Origin: Dolichospermum sp. FACHB-1091
GTDB lineage: Bacteria > Cyanobacteriota > Cyanobacteriia > Cyanobacteriales > Nostocaceae
Direction of reading: 5' to 3'
DNA length: 62,872 nt
NCBI RefSeq assembly: GCF_014697585.1
Contig: NZ_JACJSB010000027.1
Location: 1 to 62,872 of the forward strand
The notes under the pieces were generated by a model. The model had not been told where the DNA came from. It was given only the letters and a program-made list of their open reading frames with translations, and did not search any database. The position numbers and the translations under genes are program-made. Below are positions 27,601 through 36,082 of this stretch, one piece after another. Numbering within the stretch: position 1 is the stretch's first letter; each line of letters opens with the position of its first letter.

Positions 27601-27753
27601 ACAGCACTTCCCGATGTTATGAGGTACAAGAACCCCACCCCCAACCCCCTCCAATATCAAAAGTTTATCCTTTTCTTCCCCCCGCTGCGGGGGGATTGAG
27701 GGGGGTGCGAGGAGGGGGCTTAGGAAGTACCTCATAAGAGCGGAAACCCCTGT
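27601..27753. mobile_element. MITE-like element A, full copy 1, between pilO and pilQ
   Basis: The ends are imperfect inverted repeats of about 27 bp: ACAGCACTTCCCGATG... on the left, and a right end whose complement reads ACAGGGGTTTCCGCTC..., both followed by TTATGAGGTAC. The inside is a C-rich then G-rich palindrome. It shares ends and core with 47183-47323. It encodes no transposase, so it would depend on one supplied in trans. Confidence 0.85.
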
Positions 27754-27787
27754 AATAAATTAGACTTTTCAAACATTCTCTCAAAGG

Positions 27788-28555
27788 TTATTTTTTTGGT
27801 GTATTAGCTGCTGCTGGTTGGGGTGCTAAGGCTGCTTCTTCTTCGGAAGTGAGTGGAATTAAAGCCTCTAATTCAAAAGATGTAATTAGTTTACCAGTAT
27901 TAATTGGCACGGGGTTATTTTTATCTGTTGAAATCTCAGGTGGTGACAATTTTGATTCGTAGTTTTTGACTAACAATAAAGGTTGTAGTCGCTCAATATT
28001 CCGTATAATTGATTGGGTTTGTAGAAAATTACCCTCAATTTCTACTTTGATGATAGTGCGTTTCAGTTTATTGTTAATTTCTGCCCCAAAACTACTATCT
28101 GTAACTACTTCAGCATTTTCAGAAGTGGGGGCAAATTTCTTCATTTTGGCTTGAATAGAACTACCAAAAACCTTGGTATTGCTAGAATCTATTAAGCGAC
28201 TGGTATCTAGTAGTAGGGTATCCAAACTTTTTTTATCCGCAAATAAAGCTAAGATTTGTTTTTGTTGTTCTTTTGCTGTTGCTAAATCTGCTTTTATTTT
28301 ACCTATTTGTTTAGCTTGGGTTTGCTTTTGCTGAATTTCTATTTGTAGTTGATCACGTTTAGTTTCCTGTTCTTTATAACTTTCCACAGCGGGCATTACC
28401 ATATTAACCAGCATATAAAATGCACCTAAAACACCTAAACCTGCAAATACACTACCAATTATTGGTGGTGTTAAGGTGATACCAAAGACAACAGGTGCAG
28501 AATTTTCAGCCTTCTTGCCTTCTTTTGCGAAATTTAACCCTCCACTAAGCGTCAT
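27788..28555 (-). CDS. pilO: type IV pilus assembly protein PilO
   Basis: This 255-residue inner-membrane protein has one N-terminal transmembrane helix (PIIGSVFAGLGVLGAFYMLVNMVMP) and a periplasmic coiled coil (YKEQETKRDQLQIEIQQKQTQAKQIGKIKADLATAKEQQKQI). A small alpha-beta domain follows. It pairs with PilN to link cytoplasmic PilM to the pilus machine. Its start overlaps the end of pilN by four bases, typical of translational coupling. No separate pilP gene is present, which is usual in cyanobacteria. Confidence 0.92.
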   Translation of the reverse strand: MTLSGGLNFAKEGKKAENSAPVVFGITLTPPIIGSVFAGLGVLGAFYMLVNMVMPAVESYKEQETKRDQLQIEIQQKQTQAKQIGKIKADLATAKEQQKQILALFADKKSLDTLLLDTSRLIDSSNTKVFGSSIQAKMKKFAPTSENAEVVTDSSFGAEINNKLKRTIIKVEIEGNFLQTQSIIRNIERLQPLLLVKNYESKLSPPEISTDKNNPVPINTGKLITSFELEALIPLTSEEEAALAPQPAAANTPKK

Positions 28556-29319
28556 TTGTTAACTACTCCTAGTTTTTGAATGTGACGAAGTCTATCCACT
28601 AATCCGATTGTTCCTTTTTTTTCTAATTCTGGAATTAAATCAGATGCAGGTACGTTACTCAACCCTGTTTTAATAGTATATTTAACTATTTGAATAGGTT
28701 TAATTTTTACTTCAGATCTTGTAGCGACGGGAGGAAGGAAACCTGCTACCGTTGGTGCATCTACTAACTCAGTTGTGATAATTTTAATTTCCTGGGGATT
28801 CAAAAATTTAGATTGTCCCAGACTCAGGAGAAAATCGTTAACAGCAGCATAGGAAACAGCAAAACCAGAAATTTCTAATAGTCCCGCTGGACTATTAGGA
28901 CTTGTGTTAGCGGTAATTTGCTTAATAGTTTCAATTTGTACATTGGGGGGAATGCGATCGCTAAATTCATGTAATATTGCTGACCAAGAATGTATTTTAT
29001 AGAACACTGATGCAAAAGCTTTTGTTTGATTATTAATATTGGTTGTTTCTGCTTTAATTTGGCGAATTTTGGCTATTGTCCCATCTAAACTCTTGCTTTG
29101 ATCCTCCAGTTTTCCTATATCTTTTCTTACTTTAGGGATTTTTTCTTGCAAGAATAAAAAACCAACAAACACCAAAACCGGGAATGCTAAACCTACTGCA
29201 AGCCCTACATAAATTGGAGTAAAATTCCCTATTTGAGACGATAGTTTATTAAACTTCGCTTTAGTTTTTAGCCGATATTCTGGACGGTGTTTAAGAAAGT
29301 TAATATCTAGACTATACAT
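28552..29319 (-). CDS. pilN: type IV pilus assembly protein PilN
   Basis: This 255-residue bitopic membrane protein begins MYSLDINFLKHRPEYR, the short cytoplasmic motif by which PilN docks into PilM. One transmembrane helix follows (PIYVGLAVGLAFPVLVFVGFLFL), then a periplasmic coiled coil and an alpha-beta domain. It lies five bases downstream of pilM and overlaps pilO by four bases, so the three genes form a tight operon. Confidence 0.93.
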   Translation of the reverse strand: MYSLDINFLKHRPEYRLKTKAKFNKLSSQIGNFTPIYVGLAVGLAFPVLVFVGFLFLQEKIPKVRKDIGKLEDQSKSLDGTIAKIRQIKAETTNINNQTKAFASVFYKIHSWSAILHEFSDRIPPNVQIETIKQITANTSPNSPAGLLEISGFAVSYAAVNDFLLSLGQSKFLNPQEIKIITTELVDAPTVAGFLPPVATRSEVKIKPIQIVKYTIKTGLSNVPASDLIPELEKKGTIGLVDRLRHIQKLGVVNK

Positions 29320-29324
29320 TTTAT

Positions 29325-30416
29325 TTATTGTATTCCCCGCAGTCCTAGACCCATGACAATACTCAACCCAGGACGTTTAATTAAAGGATATTTTTCCATG
29401 TCCACATTTAAAGACAAACAAGCAATCGGATCTATTTGCATAGTTGGTAAACCCATTTTTTCAGCAAAAAACTCATCAATATTTTGTATTCCTCCTCCTG
29501 GACCTGCTAAGAGAATTTGCACGACTTGTAAGTTTTCACGTTGATTGAGGTAAAAAGAAATAGTGCGACTCAATTCATCAGCTAATTCTCCGAGAACTTC
29601 CAGTATAGAATCTATACCAGGATTAGTATCAATTGCCGTTGAATTTGCCGGGATAATAATACTGTCCAACATATCCATATCTCGTGATATCGGCAAGTTC
29701 ATAGCCTTTGACATCGCAGTTTTAATTTGATATGTACCGATAGGTACTGTGCGGGAAAATTCTGGCACACCATTAATGATGATAGCAATTTCTGTATTAT
29801 CAAACTCAATATCAACTAACACCGCTGCTTCTGTCGCTTCCAATAGCCGCAACTGATCACGAATAGTCCGAATTAGGGCAAAACTCTTAATTTCCAGGAT
29901 ATCAACAGTTAATCCTGCTTTTTCAAAAGTATCCAAATAGGTCTGGGTGACATCTTTACGAGTAGCCACTAACAAAACCCGTACTTTTTCAAGACCATCC
30001 TCATCTATAAAGTATTCAAGTTTTTGATAATCAACATCAGCTTCTTCCCGGGGGTAGGGTAAATATAAATCCGCTTCATAGTTTAAGATCATAACCCGCA
30101 ACTCTTCGTCATTTAACTCTGCCGGTACATTCACTAGACGCAAAATAGCATTTCGTCCTGGTATACAAGTAGCAACACGAGAAGCTCTAGTTTTGCTCTC
30201 GACAATTGCTTGCCTAATAATTTCGGACATGGCTGAAGAGTCAGTAATTTGTCCATCGGCAAATATACCTTCTGGTACTGATACTGTCGTTAAAGATGCT
30301 AGTTTTAATCCGTGACGTTGTTTGCGTAGTTGTACTAAGTTCACCCGTTCCGGTGCTAGTTCAATCCCAATAGCTTGATTGGATTTACTAAAAAAATTAG
30401 TGAAGGCCTCCACCAC
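29325..30416 (-). CDS. pilM: type IV pilus assembly protein PilM
   Basis: PilM is a cytoplasmic actin-like (FtsA-fold) ATPase of the pilus platform. The 363-residue protein shows the family opening SNQAIGIELAPERVNLVQL and ATCIPGRNAILRLVNVPA. Actin-fold phosphate-binding segments follow (AVLVDIEFDNTEIAIIINGVPEFSRTVPIG and VVQILLAGPGGGIQNIDEFFAEKMG). It is the promoter-proximal gene of pilM-pilN-pilO-(repeat)-pilQ. Confidence 0.94.
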   Translation of the reverse strand: MVEAFTNFFSKSNQAIGIELAPERVNLVQLRKQRHGLKLASLTTVSVPEGIFADGQITDSSAMSEIIRQAIVESKTRASRVATCIPGRNAILRLVNVPAELNDEELRVMILNYEADLYLPYPREEADVDYQKLEYFIDEDGLEKVRVLLVATRKDVTQTYLDTFEKAGLTVDILEIKSFALIRTIRDQLRLLEATEAAVLVDIEFDNTEIAIIINGVPEFSRTVPIGTYQIKTAMSKAMNLPISRDMDMLDSIIIPANSTAIDTNPGIDSILEVLGELADELSRTISFYLNQRENLQVVQILLAGPGGGIQNIDEFFAEKMGLPTMQIDPIACLSLNVDMEKYPLIKRPGLSIVMGLGLRGIQ

Positions 30417-30605
30417 AGTCTTACCCGCTTGCTAAATAAAAATAAGTTGGTCCGTTGTTCGTTGTCCGACAAAAATCTTTACCAATTGCCCATTACCCGT
30501 TATTCCTATTATTCCCATTATTCCCATTGATATGTCCTATAATCTCTATAATTATCTGTCACCCTTTTACTTGTATCAACTCTCAAAATACTAACACATA
30601 CTGAA

Positions 30606-31895
30606 ATGATTCGATTGCAAAAATTTAAACAACTTGTTTGTTGGGTATTAGTAGGCTTATTTACTAGTTGGCTTGTTAGTTGTGGTATGGGTAATGATTC
30701 AAGGCCTGCTGCTTCTGGAACTACCACGATTGAGTTTTGGACAATGCAACTCCAACCCCAATTTAGCAACTACTTTCAAAGTCTAATTAGGACATTTGAA
30801 TCACAAAACCCAAGTATCAAAGTCAAATGGGTAGATGTACCTTGGTCTGCTATGGAGAACAAGGTTTTAACCGCAGTGTCAGCAAAAACGCCACCTGATG
30901 TTGTTAATCTTAATCCAGACTTTGCCTCCCAACTAGCGGGAAAAAATGCTTGGTTAGATTTAGATACTAAAGTTTCCAGTCAAGTCCGATCCTCCTATTT
31001 ACCAAATATTTGGCAAGCAAGTACCCTTAATAGCAAAAGTTTTGGCATTCCCTGGTATCTTACCACGCGACTGACTATTTATAACACAGATTTACTAAAA
31101 GAAGCGGGTATTACAAAACCACCTGCCACTTATACAGAATTAGGACAAATGGCACAACAAATTAAAGATAAAACTGGTAAGTACGCTTTCTTTGCCACTT
31201 TTGTCCCCCAAGACTCTGGTGAGGTGTTGGAATCTTTGGTGCAAATGGGAGTCACTTTAGTTAATGCTGACGGTAAAGCCGGTTTTAATACCCCTCAAGG
31301 AAAGGCTGCTTTTCAGTATTGGGTAAATTTGTATAAAAAAGGTTTATTACCAAAAGAATCTCTAACCCAAGGACATCGTCATGCTATAGATTTATACCAA
31401 TCGGGAGAAACGGCTTTTTTAGCTTCTGGACCTGAATTTCTCAAAACCATTGCTAATAATTCCCCCAAGGTTGCTCAATCTTCTGCCATAGCACCTCAAA
31501 TTACTGGTGATACGGGTAAGAAAAATGTCGCAATAATGAATATTGTCATTCCTCGTGATAGTAAATACCCCGATGCTGCTGTTAGATTCGCATTATTTGT
31601 TACCAATAATCAAAATCAATTAGCCTTTGCTAAAGCTGCTAATGTTCTACCTTCGACAATTAAAGCTTTGTCTGATACTTACTTTAAGGAAGTTCCCCCT
31701 AATGCCACGACACTGGAAAAAGGAAGGGTAATTAGTGCTACACAATTACAACAGGCTGAAGTATTAACCCCAAGACTGAAAGATTTTAAAGTTTTGCAAA
31801 AGGCAATTTACGAAAATTTACAAGCAGCAATGTTAGGACAAAAAACTGTAGATCAAGCTGTGGAAGATGCAGCGCGGCAGTGGGATAATCGTTAA
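30606..31895 (+). CDS. ABC transporter extracellular solute-binding lipoprotein (sugar type)
   Basis: This 429-residue protein has a lipoprotein signal peptide with lipobox at SWLVSC (Cys near residue 26). It has the family 1 solute-binding fold: TIEFWTMQLQPQFSNYFQSLIRTFESQNPSIKVKWVDVPW, and later FLASGPEFLKTIANNSPKVAQ. Such proteins bind oligosaccharides or glycerol-phosphate derivatives for ABC uptake. The permease and ATPase genes are not adjacent, so the substrate remains open. It is divergently transcribed from pilM, so the roughly 190-base gap should hold both promoters. Confidence 0.9.
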   Translation: MIRLQKFKQLVCWVLVGLFTSWLVSCGMGNDSRPAASGTTTIEFWTMQLQPQFSNYFQSLIRTFESQNPSIKVKWVDVPWSAMENKVLTAVSAKTPPDVVNLNPDFASQLAGKNAWLDLDTKVSSQVRSSYLPNIWQASTLNSKSFGIPWYLTTRLTIYNTDLLKEAGITKPPATYTELGQMAQQIKDKTGKYAFFATFVPQDSGEVLESLVQMGVTLVNADGKAGFNTPQGKAAFQYWVNLYKKGLLPKESLTQGHRHAIDLYQSGETAFLASGPEFLKTIANNSPKVAQSSAIAPQITGDTGKKNVAIMNIVIPRDSKYPDAAVRFALFVTNNQNQLAFAKAANVLPSTIKALSDTYFKEVPPNATTLEKGRVISATQLQQAEVLTPRLKDFKVLQKAIYENLQAAMLGQKTVDQAVEDAARQWDNR

Positions 31896-31973
31896 TTATT
31901 GGTGATTGGTAATGATAGTGTAAATAGTGGTCGGCTACCCTAAAAATTTAAGATTTTTTTCAAGGTAACAGAA

Positions 31974-32195
31974 ATGGTTTCTACAGTTGGTATTACAGAC
32001 ACCATTAAAAGCTTGAGTGATTTACAAACTCGTTGTAACTTACACCAAGCAGAAGATGAAAACTTTTTTAATGAATGGTTGACAGATTTACCCCAACTCA
32101 ACCCACAAGAACAATCAGGTATTACTCGCATTAAACGACGTTATGATTATCATCAGCTAGTTATGCCAATTCATGTTCCAATTAGAGTATATTAA
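31974..32195 (+). pseudogene. probable truncated N-terminal fragment of a restriction-endonuclease-like hypothetical
   Basis: This is a 73-residue frame. Its sequence (SLSDLQTRCNLHQAEDENFFNEWLTDLPQLNPQEQSGITRIKRRYDYHQ) matches the opening of a common cyanobacterial family often labelled type I restriction subunit R-like. Full-length members continue with a nuclease-fold core, which here is replaced by about 15 unrelated residues and a stop. I therefore read it as a remnant, although a short expressed protein cannot be excluded. Confidence 0.5.
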
Positions 32196-32222
32196 AAAAC
32201 AGTTGTCTTTTTAGTTTCCCGA

Positions 32223-32441
32223 ATGAGCGACATCAAAAGAATAGACACAAACGCCTATGTGACAGTACAAGGACAATATGCTGTAGTCAAAGATTTGGCA
32301 GAACTGATCCAATATATAGAAAACCTCAAGGAAAAGGTTAGTATATACCAGCATAACAGCTATAAATATCGTTGGTCTACAAGTTTAGAAAACAACGTTC
32401 TAGCTAAATTAAGGAAAATAATGGATAGACTCAAAAATTAA
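32223..32441 (+). CDS. small hypothetical protein
   Basis: This 72-residue protein is charged and soluble (SDIKRIDTNAYVTVQGQYAVVKDLAELIQYIENLKEKV...LRKIMDRLKN), with an amphipathic helix in its centre. I do not recognise the family. It starts 27 bases after the upstream fragment on the same strand and ends 58 bases before a hairpin shared with the convergent cyclophilin gene. Confidence 0.5.
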   Translation: MSDIKRIDTNAYVTVQGQYAVVKDLAELIQYIENLKEKVSIYQHNSYKYRWSTSLENNVLAKLRKIMDRLKN

Positions 32442-32499
32442 TTCAAAGACGTTATTACTACTAACCGCAAGCGGAAAGAGCTAGAGTCACTTTGAGAAA

Positions 32500-32533
32500 G
32501 TAGAGATGTTTAATCAAATTCAAACATCCCTAC
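32500..32533. terminator. bidirectional hairpin between convergent genes (GTAGAGATGTTT family)
   Basis: GTAGAGATGTTT (32500-32511) pairs with AAACATCCCTAC (32522-32533), with one mismatch. It lies between the convergent small gene and the cyclophilin gene and is T-rich on one side. Related hairpins occur at 45975-45998 and 62660-62690. Confidence 0.6.
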
Positions 32534-32550
32534 CTTTTGATTTTAATCTC

Positions 32551-33663
32551 CTATGAAACTGCTTGCGGCTGAACTAAATTTTCTCCGCCTTGAATAACAG
32601 TCGCAGATTCAATTTTGTCACCAGCTTTGAGTTTATCTAAAACCTCTTGACCCTTGGTAAGATAACCAAACACAGCATAACGACCATCTAAAAGATTACG
32701 TCCTGCGGGGGTAAGTTCAGGTTCAAACAGAAAGAAGAAAATCTGAGAAGAACCACCATTAGGTTCATTTTCTGGCCGGGCCATCACTAAAGCACCAAAA
32801 GAAGAAAAAGGTAAAACTGGCATATCTAAATAACGTCCAGATTCTTCAAGAGTAATACCGTAGGTTGGTTCTTTTTCACCTTGGACTAAAATCTCTAAAG
32901 GAATAGCCCGATATTTGCCAGTTTGAGGGTCAATAAAACCAACTTCTTGACCAACAGGATCTCCAGTTTGTAAAAAGTAAGATTCTTCCGAACGGGTAAA
33001 TTCTAAACCGTTATAAAAACCGCGTTGTACTAAATCTACAAAATTACCAGCGGTGACAGGGGCGCTATAGCCATCTACCACTACGGTAAGATCGCCTTTG
33101 TTAGTTTTGAAAGCAATGGTAGCGCGTCCTTTGAGTTGGGGTAAATTACTGTATTCAGCAGGAACTTCAAAGGGAAATTTTGTCACCATTGATTCTTCTA
33201 ACAAGCTGACAAGATCAAGTAATTTGGCTCTTCCCTCAAGAACTGCTTCTTTTCGCTTAGTTTTAACTACTTCTTGCAGTTGTGTGATCCCAGATTTCAA
33301 TTCAGTAACCCAAGCTTCGGCTTGAGGTTGGCGTTCTTCCGGAATACTTGCTAATATTTGGGAAGGTTTATCGAGTATCCGCGATGCTTGCTTGAGATCA
33401 TTATTAACCGCGCTCCACCGCTTATTCGCTCGCAGTTGGTTAGAAATGTCTTCTAAAGAGGCTTGTAGTTTACGTACAGGTTGATTATCTATCGGGAGTG
33501 CATAGCGTAACAAAGCCTTTCCGTCGGTAATTGCGTTTCCCGCTGGTAAGCCGGCGTTACTAGTGGGAGTCCACCCAGCCGTACTTATGCCTAAAAGTAT
33601 TGTTAATAGCAATATTACCTTTAGGCTGTTCTTCACCCAGGACTTTAATAAGTTCAACATCAA
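32551..33663 (-). CDS. exported cyclophilin-type peptidyl-prolyl isomerase (TLP38/CYP38-like)
   Basis: This 370-residue protein has an N-terminal export signal (SLKVILLLTILLGISTAGW). A helical domain follows (residues about 45-160: KALLRYALPIDNQPVRKLQASLEDISNQLRANKRW). The C-terminal cyclophilin domain contains RATIAFKTNKGDLTVVVDGYSAPVTAGNFVDLVQRGFYNGLEFTR and SSQIFFFLFEPELTPAGRNLLDGRYAVFGYL. The helical-plus-cyclophilin layout matches plant lumenal CYP38/TLP40, involved in photosystem II assembly. That suggests a lumenal or periplasmic role here. Confidence 0.9.
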   Translation of the reverse strand: MMLNLLKSWVKNSLKVILLLTILLGISTAGWTPTSNAGLPAGNAITDGKALLRYALPIDNQPVRKLQASLEDISNQLRANKRWSAVNNDLKQASRILDKPSQILASIPEERQPQAEAWVTELKSGITQLQEVVKTKRKEAVLEGRAKLLDLVSLLEESMVTKFPFEVPAEYSNLPQLKGRATIAFKTNKGDLTVVVDGYSAPVTAGNFVDLVQRGFYNGLEFTRSEESYFLQTGDPVGQEVGFIDPQTGKYRAIPLEILVQGEKEPTYGITLEESGRYLDMPVLPFSSFGALVMARPENEPNGGSSQIFFFLFEPELTPAGRNLLDGRYAVFGYLTKGQEVLDKLKAGDKIESATVIQGGENLVQPQAVS

Positions 33664-33894
33664 ATTTCTCTTTCTTTAGTATCAAAGTGTTGATTGGAAG
33701 TAACTTATTGATTATCTTCCCACATTGGGAGTCTGAAGATTGAAGACAGTGGGGAAGCAAAAGAATCAGGTGAAGCACAGGAGTTGCGGGGGAGAATTTA
33801 CCCATGACCCATGACCTCTTCCCGAATGACTAACCATTAATGACCCTAGAAGGGTACAATGAATGCCGATTGTCTTGCAAAATTTGAAAGTTTC

Positions 33895-34452
33895 ATGATC
33901 TCTAGTAACGACTTTCGACCTGGTGTTTCAATTGTATTAGATGGTTCGGTCTGGCGCGTGATAGATTTTCTTCATGTTAAGCCAGGTAAGGGTTCTGCTT
34001 TCGTGCGGACAACCCTGAAAAATGTCCAAAGTGGGAAACAATTAGAAAAAACTTTTCGGGCTGGGGAAACTGTCCCCCAGGCTACCCTGGAAAAGGTAAC
34101 GATGCAACATACCTATAAAGAAGGTGATGAGTTTATCTTTATGGATATGGAGACTTATGAAGAAGGTAGATTAACTTCAGCGCAAATTGGCGATCGCGTC
34201 AAGTACCTCAAAGATGGTATGGAAGTGAATGTGATTCGCTGGGGCGAACAGGTGCTAGAAGTTGAACTACCTAATTCTGTAGTTTTGGAAATTGTGCAAA
34301 CAGATCCTGGTGTTAAGGGTGATACTGCTACAGGTGGTACTAAGCCTGCAATTCTAGAAACTGGAGCAACTATCATGGTTCCCTTGTTTATTGCTCAAGG
34401 GGAGCGCATCAAGATTGATACCAGAGAAGATAAGTATTTAGGCAGGGAATAA
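33895..34452 (+). CDS. efp: translation elongation factor P
   Basis: EF-P helps the ribosome through polyproline stretches. I chose the ATG at 33895 ([17 protein letters not shown]), which gives the standard 185 residues; an upstream in-frame ATG at 33859 would add 12 residues not seen in the family. The tip loop reads [18 protein letters not shown], with Lys available for modification. efp followed by accB is a conserved pair in cyanobacteria and is preserved here. Confidence 0.96.
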   Translation: MISSNDFRPGVSIVLDGSVWRVIDFLHVKPGKGSAFVRTTLKNVQSGKQLEKTFRAGETVPQATLEKVTMQHTYKEGDEFIFMDMETYEEGRLTSAQIGDRVKYLKDGMEVNVIRWGEQVLEVELPNSVVLEIVQTDPGVKGDTATGGTKPAILETGATIMVPLFIAQGERIKIDTREDKYLGRE

Positions 34453-34599
34453 TTTTCCTACTTTTTTGATACCAACTGGGAATAGTGAGGACTAAAACCC
34501 AAATTGGTACTAATGATTTCAATCCCTTTTTTATAGAGGGATTAAATCCCTGCCCTACTTAGAATTTTAATTTAACAGTTAGGTCGAGGTAAAATAATT

Positions 34600-35109
34600 G
34601 TGACATTAGACTTTAATGAAATCCGTCAACTACTGGTAACTATTGCTCAAACTGATATTGCGGAAGTTACACTCAAAAATAATGAGTTTGAATTAACGGT
34701 ACGCAAAGCTATCAGTTTCAGCAATAATGGCCAAGTACCAATTAGTAATGTAGTTAGTGCCGGCGTAACCCAGTTGGTATCTACAACTTCACCAGAAATG
34801 GTCATAAATAAAGTTGTGGATAATTCCATAATTCAACCTGCTGCTTCTCCTTCACCCATTAATCAAAAGTTGGTTGACGTATTATCTCCTATGGTGGGTA
34901 CATTTTACCGCGCTCCAGCACCTGGGGAAAGTCCCTTTGTGGAAGTGGGCGATCGCGTCAAATCTGGTCAAAGTGTGTGTATTATTGAAGCAATGAAGCT
35001 TATGAACGAAATTGAAGCCGAAGTCTCTGGACAGGTGATGGAAATTTTAGTTCAAAATGGTGAACCAGTAGAATATGGTCAACCTTTGATGAGAATTAAC
35101 CCTGATTAA
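34600..35109 (+). CDS. accB: biotin carboxyl carrier protein of acetyl-CoA carboxylase
   Basis: AccB carries biotin between the carboxylase and transferase components in fatty-acid synthesis. The 169-residue protein has the N-terminal DFNEIRQLLVTIAQTDIAEVTLK, a variable linker, and the biotinyl domain with the modification site EAMKLMNE. The start is a GTG at 34600, supported by the AGGTCGAGGT purine stretch upstream. It lies 147 bases after efp. A heptameric STRR array begins ten bases after its stop. Confidence 0.95.
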   Translation: MTLDFNEIRQLLVTIAQTDIAEVTLKNNEFELTVRKAISFSNNGQVPISNVVSAGVTQLVSTTSPEMVINKVVDNSIIQPAASPSPINQKLVDVLSPMVGTFYRAPAPGESPFVEVGDRVKSGQSVCIIEAMKLMNEIEAEVSGQVMEILVQNGEPVEYGQPLMRINPD

Positions 35110-35119
35110 GTATTAAATA

Positions 35120-35182
35120 GGGAACAGGGAACAGGGAACAGGGAACAGGTTACAGGTTACAGGTTACAGGTTACAGGTTACA
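35120..35182. repeat. compound STRR: four GGGAACA then five GGTTACA heptamers
   Basis: The array is exact: GGGAACA repeated four times, immediately followed by GGTTACA repeated five times. The two units differ at two positions, and the first unit is the same as in the array at 16824-16851. It lies between the convergent accB and GerMN genes. Confidence 0.93.
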
Positions 35183-35192
35183 GGGAAACTGA

Positions 35193-35804
35193 CTAAAGGG
35201 GATAATTTTTCTGAAAACTTTCACGGGTGAGTGGTTGTTCTAATTCCACACCTTCACCACCTAAAACCTCCAAGGGTTTACCGTTGACTTCAATGTAAAC
35301 TTTAGCTTGAGGGTTTAAACTAGTAGCAGTATATACAACTTGTCCAATCCGTCCGATCATGGAAGTGCTACCGCCACCAGTGGTAAAGTTTTCAGATAAG
35401 TTGACGTGAACATCATTATTTTCTGCTTTGAGTCCCAGTAGTTGAGTCCCCTGGGGAATAGTAGTAGAGTCTGTTCCTTGAGGAGGTCCGGCTAATAAAG
35501 TTTTAAAAGCTGTTTCTAAAACTTGGTTGGGTTGGGTAGCAGCAATTTTCAGAGGTTGGGGAACTAAATCAAAACGATTTTCCTTAGACCTGAGCCAATA
35601 TATACTAGCAGTTTGTTCATTACCCTGTTGGCTAGTTGATTGGTTGACTGGTTGTTTAATGATTTCCGAGGAGTTGGTAGGTGTGGGGGTATTGGAACTG
35701 TGAGAAGAAAACCAAGCTACTCCACCGCTTACCGCTACCACCACTGCGGAAACGGCTGCTACCACACCGGAAGAAATACCATTAGTTCTTTGTTGGTCAT
35801 TCAT
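35193..35804 (-). CDS. GerMN-domain protein with N-terminal membrane anchor
   Basis: This 203-residue protein has one N-terminal hydrophobic segment (SGVVAAVSAVVVAVSGGVAWF) and a Ser/Thr-rich linker. The C-terminal GerMN domain contains LETAFKTLLAGPPQGTDSTTIPQGTQLLGLKAENNDVHVNLSENFTTGG and IGQVVYTATSLNPQAKVYIEVNGKPL. GerMN domains occur in spore germination proteins and in cell-envelope lipoproteins such as LpqB. In cyanobacteria the role is unknown but probably concerns the cell wall. Confidence 0.85.
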   Translation of the reverse strand: MNDQQRTNGISSGVVAAVSAVVVAVSGGVAWFSSHSSNTPTPTNSSEIIKQPVNQSTSQQGNEQTASIYWLRSKENRFDLVPQPLKIAATQPNQVLETAFKTLLAGPPQGTDSTTIPQGTQLLGLKAENNDVHVNLSENFTTGGGSTSMIGRIGQVVYTATSLNPQAKVYIEVNGKPLEVLGGEGVELEQPLTRESFQKNYPL

Positions 35805-36060
35805 ATATAAAACCTACTTGGCTGAGGACTGAAATAGTATTTGTCAGATAATTAGCCTGGTTACAGAGGTCATATTCCTGATTCTCATTTTTGGCTTTGA
35901 TGTGTACGTAAACTGCCATTGTTAGTCTTACCCCTCCAGTTCAATTGTAGAGTTATCTTTTCGAGTCCGTCACTTTTTTCTTTATCTAAATCCCATGGTT
36001 TCTTGAAAAAAGATTTAAATTGTAATCCATATAATCCAGTAAAATGTGGTATGTAAATCG

Positions 36061-36081
36061 GTCAACAGTCAACAGTCAACA
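36061..36081. repeat. STRR, three GTCAACA units abutting the kinase stop codon
   Basis: Three exact GTCAACA heptamers end one base before the region of the stop codon of the minus-strand kinase gene. A fourth, imperfect unit (GTCACCC) includes the stop itself. Confidence 0.85.
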
Positions 36082-36082
36082 G

